NCBI GenBank assembly: GCA_030651895.1
Contig: JAUSBR010000002.1
Location: 85,815 to 149,814 of the forward strand
Origin: Sideroxyarcus sp.
Lineage (GTDB): Bacteria > Pseudomonadota > Gammaproteobacteria > Burkholderiales > Gallionellaceae
Length of the DNA stretch: 64,000 nt
Reading direction: 5' to 3'
Below, piece by piece: positions 26,441-34,012 of the stretch. A program made the translations under genes and the position numbers. The notes under the pieces were generated by a model. It saw only the letters and a list, made by a program, of their open reading frames with translations, made no database searches and was not told the origin of the DNA. How positions within the stretch are numbered: the stretch's first letter is position 1; the number at the start of each line of letters is the position of its first letter.

Positions 26441-28492
26441 TCACCGAATTTTCTTTTCCGTCTCCGTTGTCTTCAGCCAATCCTGCCAGATCATACGCAG
26501 TCGTGTCTCGAAGTTGCGCGCGAACGACTTCACGTCCCACTGCGGCGAAGCCGCCATGCGCTTGCCCAGCGTGGCGCGCAGCTCGGCCAGCCGCGCCGGG
26601 TCGGCCGCCAGCGCGCAGGCCTTGTCGACATAGTCGCCGACATCGCGCGCGATGAATTCATCCAGTTGCGCGCCTGCCAGAACGGCAGCCGTACTTCTGC
26701 CGCGCCAGTCGTCGCCTTCGATGGCGATCACCGGCACGCTCTGCCACAGGGCATTGATCGTGGTCGAACCACTGCTGTAGGGAAAGGTGTCAATCGCGAT
26801 ATCCACCCACTCGTAACACTTCTTCATCTGCTTGAACGAGGACAATCCCTCCATGATGAGCCGTTGCGGGTCGACTCCCCGCTCGCGGAAGAAGCCGGAT
26901 ATCCGTTCGCGCTCCGAGCGCAGGCGCAGGTTGTTGGATTTCAAATACAGACGCGCATCCGGAACACGCTTGAGCAATCTCGCCCAGACCTCCAGCACCC
27001 CCTCGCCGATCTTGAAGAAATCGCCGAAACAGCCGAAGGTGACATACCCGTTCCGCAGACTCGGCGGGGGAGGCATTACCGGCGGCTCACCCATATCCCA
27101 TGCGCAGATGGTGCTGGTCGGCATGCGGAACACCTTCTCCACGTAGTCAGCCTCTTCGCCCGGGCGGATGCAATAGTCGTCGGCGATTGCGTAATTGAAT
27201 GCTTTCACGCCGACAGTGCACGGCAGGTTGTACCAGTTGACCTGGATGGGTGCGGGCTGCCGTAGCAGCGTCTCGAAATGGTTGGGGGTGCGGATACGCC
27301 CGTTGATATCAAGCATGATGTCAATCACATCGTCGCGCACCAGTTTGAAGAATGCCTCGCCCGACATCGGGCTGATGTCGCGGTAACGGTCGACGACAGT
27401 GCGGACATATTCACCGCCGGGGCCGAAGTTGTAGCAGAACAGCTCTATCCTGCTGCGGTCATACAGTTTGAAAAATGGGATCAGCGTGTATACCCCGATG
27501 ACTCCGGCGAAATAATCACCGACGATGCCGACGCGCAAGCGCCGGTTCGGATCGCGCTTGTTCTTGAACCCGGATGGATTCGGCAGCGCATCCTCATGCT
27601 CGTGCGTCCGTGCCCATTCGCGCCCCTCCAAAAACAGGTCATGTGAAGAATGCCGCGCGCTGGCGAGGTAGCACTTGAGCAGGAAGTTGTGATTTTCGAC
27701 CGAGTCATCGTGTACCAGATCGTCGCGCGCCATCTTCTCGGCCTCGTCGATCAGACCGGAATTGTAGAGCGCCTCCCTGACCGAGGCCGATTCCTGCATG
27801 GCGTTCCTCGCCTCCTGCAAGCGAACGCTGGCAAACGCATCGCCCGGACTGCACGACAGCACCTGCTCCAGATAAGGCACCGCCTCATCCGGCAGCCCGA
27901 GTGCGATCTTGTTCAGCGCGATGAGATTCAGCACGTTGATGTCATCCGGAGCCAGCAGGTGCGTCTCAAGCAGACTTTCCAGCGAAACATGCAGGTCGTC
28001 CATGCGGTAGAGGATCATTCCATGACGCACACGGGCCGCAATGAGATCGGATTGCAATTCGATCGCTTGCTGGCAATAGCGCAGGGCTTCCTGCATGCGA
28101 CAGAGATCGAACAGCACGGTGGATACGTTGAAGTGCGCCTGCGCCGAATCGGGCTGAAGTTCTAGTACACGCCGGTAGTATTCCAGCGACTGCTCGTTTT
28201 GCTTGAGCGCCGCCAGCACCGCAGCAAGTTCGTTGAGCGCCTCCACCGCGTCCGGTCGCAGCGACAGCGCGTAGCGGAAGAAATTCTCGGCCAGCGTGGG
28301 TTGAGCTTGCCGGTTCATCGCCCTGCCAGCCAGCAGCACCGCATCGAAATGCTCCGGCTCCTGTTCCAGCACCTGCTGGCAAGCAGCGAGCGCCTCCTGC
28401 ATCAAGCCTTTTCCAAAGAAAGAGCGCGCGCCGTCCCAAAGAGTCGCCGCCTCTTCTCCCATCCCGGTCTGCGCATTGTGTTGTTGGTTCAA
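26441..28492 (-). CDS. TPR protein with O-GlcNAc transferase-like (GT41) domain
   Basis: 683 aa. About seven TPR units (residues about 25-260), then an OGT-like catalytic region: RRLRVGIVGDYFAGVIGVYT, APIQVNWYNLPCTVGVKAFN, GYVTFGCFGDFFKIGEG and DTFPYSSGSTTINALWQ. The residue equivalent to the catalytic His of the GHT motif is replaced (DINGRIRTPN, compared with DLSGHTARN in the paralogue at 29682-33296), so it may be inactive or use another residue. Probably a flagellin or surface-protein glycosyltransferase. The frame starts at TTG with GGGG five bases upstream; an ATG ten codons in is also possible. Confidence 0.85.
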   Translation of the reverse strand: MNQQHNAQTGMGEEAATLWDGARSFFGKGLMQEALAACQQVLEQEPEHFDAVLLAGRAMNRQAQPTLAENFFRYALSLRPDAVEALNELAAVLAALKQNEQSLEYYRRVLELQPDSAQAHFNVSTVLFDLCRMQEALRYCQQAIELQSDLIAARVRHGMILYRMDDLHVSLESLLETHLLAPDDINVLNLIALNKIALGLPDEAVPYLEQVLSCSPGDAFASVRLQEARNAMQESASVREALYNSGLIDEAEKMARDDLVHDDSVENHNFLLKCYLASARHSSHDLFLEGREWARTHEHEDALPNPSGFKNKRDPNRRLRVGIVGDYFAGVIGVYTLIPFFKLYDRSRIELFCYNFGPGGEYVRTVVDRYRDISPMSGEAFFKLVRDDVIDIMLDINGRIRTPNHFETLLRQPAPIQVNWYNLPCTVGVKAFNYAIADDYCIRPGEEADYVEKVFRMPTSTICAWDMGEPPVMPPPPSLRNGYVTFGCFGDFFKIGEGVLEVWARLLKRVPDARLYLKSNNLRLRSERERISGFFRERGVDPQRLIMEGLSSFKQMKKCYEWVDIAIDTFPYSSGSTTINALWQSVPVIAIEGDDWRGRSTAAVLAGAQLDEFIARDVGDYVDKACALAADPARLAELRATLGKRMAASPQWDVKSFARNFETRLRMIWQDWLKTTETEKKIR

Positions 28493-28504
28493 GTCGTCCC
28501 CGCC

Positions 28505-28588
28505 TCAGAACCGCATACCGGTACTCGGTATCGCCAGCTTCGCCTTGCTGCTCTCCAGATCGCCCGGCACGAGATCGTCTTTGGACAT
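28505..28588 (-). CDS. Possible small ORF between methyltransferase and glycosyltransferase genes
   Basis: A 27-codon frame (MSKDDLVPGDLESSKAKLAI, then PSTGMRF) starting 2 bp after the methyltransferase stop with GGGGG just before the ATG. It fills the only gap in this part of the operon. No domain or similarity recognised; it could be translated as a leader or be non-coding remnant sequence. Confidence 0.3.
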   Translation of the reverse strand: MSKDDLVPGDLESSKAKLAIPSTGMRF

Positions 28589-28590
28589 GG

Positions 28591-29685
28591 CTACCCCCTG
28601 AATTTGACGAACAGTGCCTTGCCGCATTCGAACGAACGCTCGATGTCGGCGGCCCGTTCTTGCAACAAGGCATCGCCGACACGGCGCGGGCCGTCGCCGT
28701 GCACCCACAGATAATCGTCGAGGATGAGCCAACCGTTCTTGTCCAGCAACGGTAACCAAGCCTCGCAATCTAGCTTCACCTGCGCGTAATCGTGGTTGCC
28801 GTCGATGTGCATCACCGCGATGCGGCCCTGATATTCGGTGCGGCCGAAGGTTGGGCTCTCCACCGCCTTGTCGCGCTTGTAGATCTCGCAGCCGCGCACC
28901 GATTCCTGTTGCAGGCAGTTGAAGCTGCCGTAGCCGATGGGATAGGTGTTGACGGCGAAATCCTGCGGCGGCACGTCCCAGCGCCATTCGTTCACCAGCC
29001 CGACCCGCACCGTCTCGGGCGAATCATGCTGCGTGGCGGCGGCGGCCTGCCAGGGATCGATGGCGAGCACGTTGCCAATGCGGTAGCGCCGCGACAGCAG
29101 GGCCAGCACCGAGGCCGACTTGCCCACCAGCGAACCGACCTCGACCACGTCGCCCTTGGGCGCGCTGCCGAAGATGGCCATCATCGCCGCGATCTTCTGC
29201 TCGTTCGATTCGCCGTAGATATTGACCGACATGCGGAACACCGCCGCGATCTCGATATCGCTGAGGTCGCACCTGCCGCCCGCGCACTGGTCGATGAAAC
29301 CGCGCCAGGACGCCACCTTCGCCATCAGGCGGTCGAAGCGTTCGATCTCGCGCTTGATCGGCGAGCTGCCGATCAGCCGCAGCGACAATCCCTTTTCGGC
29401 GATGAAGCGCTCCAGCCATGAATAGGCGGCGGCCACCGGCGCGTACACGCGGGTGATGTTGTGCTGTTGCACCAGCGCCATGAAGCGCGCGGGGAACTCG
29501 GGATCGTCCACATAGGGCAGCACGGTCAGCGTGCCCACTGCGGCGGCCAGGTCCGCATCCCAGACCGAGGATGCCGCGACCACGCGCTCGTCGCGTTCGC
29601 GCGACACTTCAAGATATTCGCGCCCGTCCGGATGCGCGGCGGGAAACACCAGCGTCGCCGGTTCGATCACTGCGGATGCGTTCAT
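28591..29685 (-). CDS. Class I SAM methyltransferase with pre-ATP-grasp-like N-terminus
   Basis: 364 aa. Residues about 160-360 form a Methyltransf_24-type domain: GDVVEVGSLVGKSASVLALL is the SAM-binding motif, followed by VLAIDPW, AVMHIDGNHDYAQVK and GWLILDDYLWVHGDG, typical of sugar O-methyltransferases such as those for cephalosporin-like or glycan substrates. The first 140 residues (YVDDPEFPARFMALVQQHN, then ITRVYAPVAAAYSWLERF) look like the N-terminal part of an ATP-grasp enzyme. Its start overlaps the stop of the large fusion gene by 4 nt. It probably methylates the sugar made by this island. Confidence 0.82.
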   Translation of the reverse strand: MNASAVIEPATLVFPAAHPDGREYLEVSRERDERVVAASSVWDADLAAAVGTLTVLPYVDDPEFPARFMALVQQHNITRVYAPVAAAYSWLERFIAEKGLSLRLIGSSPIKREIERFDRLMAKVASWRGFIDQCAGGRCDLSDIEIAAVFRMSVNIYGESNEQKIAAMMAIFGSAPKGDVVEVGSLVGKSASVLALLSRRYRIGNVLAIDPWQAAAATQHDSPETVRVGLVNEWRWDVPPQDFAVNTYPIGYGSFNCLQQESVRGCEIYKRDKAVESPTFGRTEYQGRIAVMHIDGNHDYAQVKLDCEAWLPLLDKNGWLILDDYLWVHGDGPRRVGDALLQERAADIERSFECGKALFVKFRG

Positions 29686-32600
29686 TTATCCTCCCCGCGC
29701 AGCGCGCGATGCAGACATTCCACGACCACATCCTGCGTCTCCTCGTCCAGATCGGGATACATCGGCAGGCACAGTACGCGGTGCGAGATATCCGTCGCCA
29801 CCGGCAGGTTGCCCGGCACGGACGAGGACAGGCCGCGGTAGACCGGGAACTCGCTGATCAGCGGATAGAAATAACGCCGCGCATAGACGCCGCACTCGCG
29901 CATGCGCCGGTACAGCTCGTCGCGCGAGATCGGGAAGTCGTCCTCGATGAAGATGGGGAAGTAGGCGTAGTTGTAGCGGATGTCGTCCGGGATGGCGTGC
30001 ATGCGGATGCCGCGCACCTCCTTGAGGATGGCGCGATAGCGCGCATCCACCTTCTTGCGCCGCTCCAGCGCATCGTCGATATATTGGAGTTGCAGCAGGC
30101 CGAACGCGGCCTGCACCTCGTTCATCTTGCCGTTGATACCGGGGCCGATCACCGTGACCTCGTCGGCGAAGCCGAAGTTCTTCAGGTAGTCGATGCGGTG
30201 CTTGGTCTTGGCATCGCGGCAGATGATGGCTCCGCCCTCGAAGGTGTTGAACACCTTGGTGGCGTGGAAACTGAGGATGGACATGTCGCCATACTCCAGC
30301 ACCGAACGATTGCCATCCAGCCGCATGCCGAAGGTGTGCGCCGCGTCATAGATCACCTTGAGACCGTAGGTGTCGGCGATACGCTCGATCTCGTCCACCG
30401 CGCAGGGCACGCCGTACACGTGCACCGGCAGGATACCCGTGGTATGCGGCGTGATCGCCGCCTCGATCTTCTTCGGGTCCAGATTGAGCGTCACCGGATC
30501 GATGTCGACGAACACCGGCCTGATGCCGTTCCAGTCCAGCGCGTGGCTGCTCGCCACAAAACTATAAGGTGTAGTGATCACCTCGCCGGTCACGCGCAAG
30601 GCCTGCAAAGCCGTGACCAGCGCCAGGGTCGCGTTGGCGAAGAGCGAGATGTGCTCGACGCCGAGATATTTCGCCAGTTCCTGCTCCAGCTCCTGATGGT
30701 AGGGGCCGTTGTTGGTGAGTTGCTTGCTGTCCCATATCTTCTGCAGGTAGGGAATGAATTCTTCCAGTGGCGGCAACAGCGGCTGCGTGACGAAGATCGG
30801 TGACGATTTGTTCGGCTGTTTCATTGCTGCGTCTCCTGCATCGCTGTGCACACTCTCTTTCTGCACGCCCGCCTCGAATGCCTGCGCTGCGCCATCCGCA
30901 CACCAGCGCCGCCACATGACGCGCAGCGCCTGCGCCAGCGATGCGGCAAGCAGTTCCGGCTGCGACATCGGCGAATCGGCGACGCGCTGGCGCAATCCCG
31001 CGCGCAAGACGGACAAGGCGGCAAGATCGCCCGCCAACGCCCGGCCTTTGCTGACGAATTCTTCAGCGTCATGGGCAACGAGCTCGTCGAGCCCGACATT
31101 GCCAAGGATGGATGCGCCCGAACGCGCGGCCGGCGTATCGCCCGCCAGCGTCAGGGTGGGCACACCCATCCACAGGGCGTGCAGCGTAGTGGTGCCGCCG
31201 CTGTAGGGGAAAGTATCCAGACTGATGTCCACCTGCTGATGCAGCGCCAGATAGTCCGCCATGCTGCAACGCTGTTTGAAGATCAGCCGGTCGCGCGCGA
31301 TACCCTGTTCTGCAAACCACTTGCCCAATTTCTCTTCGCCCCCGTCCTGCGGCATGCCGGCCAGCAGCATCTTCGAGTCCGGCAAGGCCTGCAGCAGGCG
31401 CGCCCACAGCGCGATCACTTCCGGATTCAGCTTGCTCAGTCGGTTGAAGCTGCCGAAAGTCACATAGCCGTTCTTCAGCGCGGGCAGCTCGCCGGCGGCG
31501 GGCGCGTCCTTGCTCGGCAGGAACGGCACCGAGGCGGGCAGATGCACGATCTTCTCGGTGAACTGCTGTTCCATCGCCCCGCTCGGCACCAGGCCGCGGT
31601 CGGTGAGGTAATAGTCCATGGCGCGCAGGCCGGTGGTGCAGGGATAGCCGATCCAGCTCGCCTGCACCGGCGCGGGTTTTCTGGCGAAGGTCAGCAGGCG
31701 GTTGCGCGCGGTATGGCCGGACAGGTCGATCAGGATGTCGATGCCGTCGGTGCGGATCTGCTCGGCCAGTTCGGCATCGCTCAGCGCGACCACAGACTGC
31801 CAGTGCGCAAAGTGGCCGCGCAGGCGCTTGCTGGTGTCGTCGTCGATGATGTGATTGGAGTAGGCATACAGTTCCAGTTGCAGATGCCCGTCAAGACCCG
31901 ACAATATCGGCTCGATATAGGTCGCCACCACGTGGCTGCGCAGGTCGCCCGAAACGAAACCGACGCGCAGCTTGCGCTCCGCCTCGCGGGAATTGCTGAA
32001 TTCCGGCACGGTTGCGCGGAACGGTGCCTCGTAGCGCTCGCCGAAACGGCGATGTTCCTCAAACAATTCATCCGCCGCCACGCCGGAACTCTGCGCCAGA
32101 CAGAACAGCAGATTGCTGAAGGCGACCGCATTGTCGGGTTGTTTGTCGAGCACACGGCGGAAACTGGCCACCGCTTCCTGCAAGCGACCCTGTTCGTGCA
32201 GGATGCCGCCGAGGTTGGCATGCGTCTCCGCCAGATCGGGGCGCAGTGACATTGCGCGCAGACAGCTCACTTCGGCCTCATCCAGCCGGCCCAGTGCCTT
32301 GAGCGTGAGCGCCAGATTGCCGTTGGCTGCATAGCCTTCAGGATCAAGCTTCAGCGCCCTGCGGCATACATTCTCGGCCTCTTGCGCGCGGCCCATGTCG
32401 TTCAGGATGCCGCCCAGATTGCCCAAGGCATCGGCATAGTTTGGATTGAGCTTCAGCGCCTGGCGGCAGCTGGCTTCGGCCTCCTTGAAGCGACCCAACC
32501 GCTGTAGCGAAGCGGCCAGATTGCTGTGTGCCGTGGCGAAACCCGACTTGAGTTTCACCGCATGGCGGAAGCTGGCGACCGCCTCGGCATGCCGCCCGAG

Positions 32601-33296
32601 ATCGCTCAGGACGATACCGAGATTGTTGTGCGCCTCGGCATCCTTGGGCGACAGCGCGGTCGCTTTCTGCATCGGCGCCAGAGCCTCCGCATTGCGCCCC
32701 AACTGGCTGAGCACCACACCCAACATCTTCCAGCCTGCCCAGTGCTGCGGATAACGCAGTGTCAGCGATTGCGCCTGCTCTGCGACCTCGGCATAGCGCC
32801 CCTTGTTGAAAGTGTCTTCCAGTTGCTTGAGTTCTTTGGCGTCGGGGACTTTATTGTTTTGCGGAGCCGGCTGCCGGACGCCGTTCCCGGAGGTCGCCGG
32901 GTTTTGCTTCCCGACTCCCAGCCGCGCTTTCAGCGTCTCTACCTGCTCGCCCTGCAACCCCTGCTGCTCGGCCAATGCCAGCACCTGGCGCGCGGTGTCT
33001 TCCTGCCCGGTCTGCGCCAGTGCATCGATATAACTCAGCCAGTATTGGCCCTGTGCCGGATCGGCATCGAGGGCGTTATTGAAATAGCCCAGCGCGGCAT
33101 CCGTCTGTTGCGCCTGCATCGCCAGCAATCCAAGATTGTGGTTGGCCGGTGCGTGGCGCGGATCCAGTTGCAGGATCATGCGGTACAACTCGTCGGCCTT
33201 TTGCGTCTGGCCGGCCTGGTGTTGTGCGACGGCGAGACCGAAGGCCTCATCTATCGCCTGCGCGACATCCTGCTGCGGTGGAGTACTGGTCGTCAT
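29682..33296 (-). CDS. Fusion of TPR/O-GlcNAc transferase-like protein and DegT-type aminotransferase
   Basis: 1204 aa in one open frame. Residues about 15-400 carry roughly nine to ten TPR units; 410-800 are a GT41/OGT-like transferase with DLSGHTARNRLLTF (catalytic His), GYVTFGSFNRLSKLNP and DTFPYSGGTTTLHALWMG. After a 26-residue linker, residues 825-1204 are a complete DegT/DnrJ/EryC1 PLP aminotransferase with the lysine at about 1014 (SFHATKVF) and the AAHTFG motif. The second part has its own in-frame ATG at 30824 preceded by AGGAG at 30833-30837, so it may also be made alone (380 aa, normal length). It follows fliE after 56 bp. FlmG of Caulobacter, a TPR flagellin glycosyltransferase, is a likely functional relative. 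Confidence 0.88.
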   Translation of the reverse strand: MTTSTPPQQDVAQAIDEAFGLAVAQHQAGQTQKADELYRMILQLDPRHAPANHNLGLLAMQAQQTDAALGYFNNALDADPAQGQYWLSYIDALAQTGQEDTARQVLALAEQQGLQGEQVETLKARLGVGKQNPATSGNGVRQPAPQNNKVPDAKELKQLEDTFNKGRYAEVAEQAQSLTLRYPQHWAGWKMLGVVLSQLGRNAEALAPMQKATALSPKDAEAHNNLGIVLSDLGRHAEAVASFRHAVKLKSGFATAHSNLAASLQRLGRFKEAEASCRQALKLNPNYADALGNLGGILNDMGRAQEAENVCRRALKLDPEGYAANGNLALTLKALGRLDEAEVSCLRAMSLRPDLAETHANLGGILHEQGRLQEAVASFRRVLDKQPDNAVAFSNLLFCLAQSSGVAADELFEEHRRFGERYEAPFRATVPEFSNSREAERKLRVGFVSGDLRSHVVATYIEPILSGLDGHLQLELYAYSNHIIDDDTSKRLRGHFAHWQSVVALSDAELAEQIRTDGIDILIDLSGHTARNRLLTFARKPAPVQASWIGYPCTTGLRAMDYYLTDRGLVPSGAMEQQFTEKIVHLPASVPFLPSKDAPAAGELPALKNGYVTFGSFNRLSKLNPEVIALWARLLQALPDSKMLLAGMPQDGGEEKLGKWFAEQGIARDRLIFKQRCSMADYLALHQQVDISLDTFPYSGGTTTLHALWMGVPTLTLAGDTPAARSGASILGNVGLDELVAHDAEEFVSKGRALAGDLAALSVLRAGLRQRVADSPMSQPELLAASLAQALRVMWRRWCADGAAQAFEAGVQKESVHSDAGDAAMKQPNKSSPIFVTQPLLPPLEEFIPYLQKIWDSKQLTNNGPYHQELEQELAKYLGVEHISLFANATLALVTALQALRVTGEVITTPYSFVASSHALDWNGIRPVFVDIDPVTLNLDPKKIEAAITPHTTGILPVHVYGVPCAVDEIERIADTYGLKVIYDAAHTFGMRLDGNRSVLEYGDMSILSFHATKVFNTFEGGAIICRDAKTKHRIDYLKNFGFADEVTVIGPGINGKMNEVQAAFGLLQLQYIDDALERRKKVDARYRAILKEVRGIRMHAIPDDIRYNYAYFPIFIEDDFPISRDELYRRMRECGVYARRYFYPLISEFPVYRGLSSSVPGNLPVATDISHRVLCLPMYPDLDEETQDVVVECLHRALRGEDK
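30833..30837 (-). promoter_or_regulatory. Internal ribosome binding site for the aminotransferase half
   Basis: AGGAG on the minus strand, eight bases before an in-frame ATG (30824) that begins MKQPNKSSPIF, exactly where stand-alone DegT-type aminotransferases start. It suggests that two proteins, full fusion and aminotransferase alone, come from one frame, or that the fusion formed by loss of a stop codon. Confidence 0.6.
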
Positions 33297-33352
33297 AGGG
33301 CCTTTTCCGAAAGCTGCGGAGCTTCACTCGCGCATGTTCAGGGGATCGTCGC

Positions 33353-33682
33353 TCACACCTGCATGTTCATGATGTCGTTGTAGGCGGACACCACCTTGTT
33401 GCGCACCTGCACGGCCGTCTGGAACGAGATACTAGCCTTTTGCATGGCGATCATGGTATCTGAAAGACTGACTTTGTCGTCCCCCAGCACGAAAGCCTCC
33501 TGCATCGCCTGGGCCTGGCGCTGGGTCTGGTTGACACCGTCCAGCGACGATTTCAGCACATTGGCGAAGTCCACCCCGCCGCTGGCTGCGGTCGGCGCCT
33601 GTGCCGGCTGTCCCTGTGCCGCCGCCATCGCGGCGCGCATCTGACTCAACAGGCTATCCACATTGCTCACATTCATACTCAT
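33353..33682 (-). CDS. fliE: Flagellar hook-basal body protein FliE
   Basis: 109 aa. FliE joins the MS ring to the rod. The C-terminal half is diagnostic: DKVSLSDTMIAMQKASISFQ and VRNKVVSAYNDIMNMQV. GGAGG lies six bases before the ATG. Unusually, fliE points away from fliFGHIJ: it is divergent from fliF and is the first gene of the minus-strand run that continues with the glycosyltransferase fusion after 56 bp. Confidence 0.96.
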   Translation of the reverse strand: MSMNVSNVDSLLSQMRAAMAAAQGQPAQAPTAASGGVDFANVLKSSLDGVNQTQRQAQAMQEAFVLGDDKVSLSDTMIAMQKASISFQTAVQVRNKVVSAYNDIMNMQV

Positions 33683-34012
33683 GGCACACCTCCGTAAATC
33701 AATAACTCGCTTTGCGAGAACCTCCTGTACCCCTCGCCCCTATGGGACGGGGGGTGAACAAGGGATTTCGTGGAGCATGCTCCACGCCTTGTGAACGGTT
33801 TCGGCTTTGCCGAAACGCGCCCTGCAAGGGAGAGAACGGATGGCCTGCTCTGCCGTCCGTTATCCATGGCGGCCACTGTACGCGCGCGGGCAAGCCTTCT
33901 AGGACCGGAAAAGCGCCCGAATTCCCCCGCTTTTCGGCCTACCGAACTTGTCCGGCGGGCAGATAATGCCCAGCATGAGGGATTGACCCTTGTTACAACC
34001 GGGTAGAAAAGC
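33683..34012. other. fliE-fliF divergent intergenic region
   Basis: 330 bp that must hold promoters of both flagellar operons. I did not find a good sigma-54 (GG-N10-GC) or sigma-28 site on either strand. The region has a small hairpin CTCGC/GCGAG at 33706-33718 in the fliE leader and a cluster of palindromes at 33758-33816 (separate entry). TTGACC at about 33982 with no matching -10 precedes fliF. Confidence 0.5.
33758..33816. repeat. Palindrome cluster (REP-like) in the fliE-fliF spacer
   Basis: A perfect 18-bp palindrome CGTGGAGCATGCTCCACG at 33769-33786 is nested inside ACAAGG (33758-33763) and CCTTGT (33787-33792). A second hairpin, GTTTCGGC-TTT-GCCGAAAC, follows at 33798-33816. The arrangement resembles composite REP elements and could act on supercoiling or separate the two divergent transcripts. 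Confidence 0.6.

Noticed and set aside
33683..34012. Sigma-54 promoter for fliE or fliF
   Set aside because: I looked for GG-N10-GC on both strands; the nearest candidates had wrong spacing.
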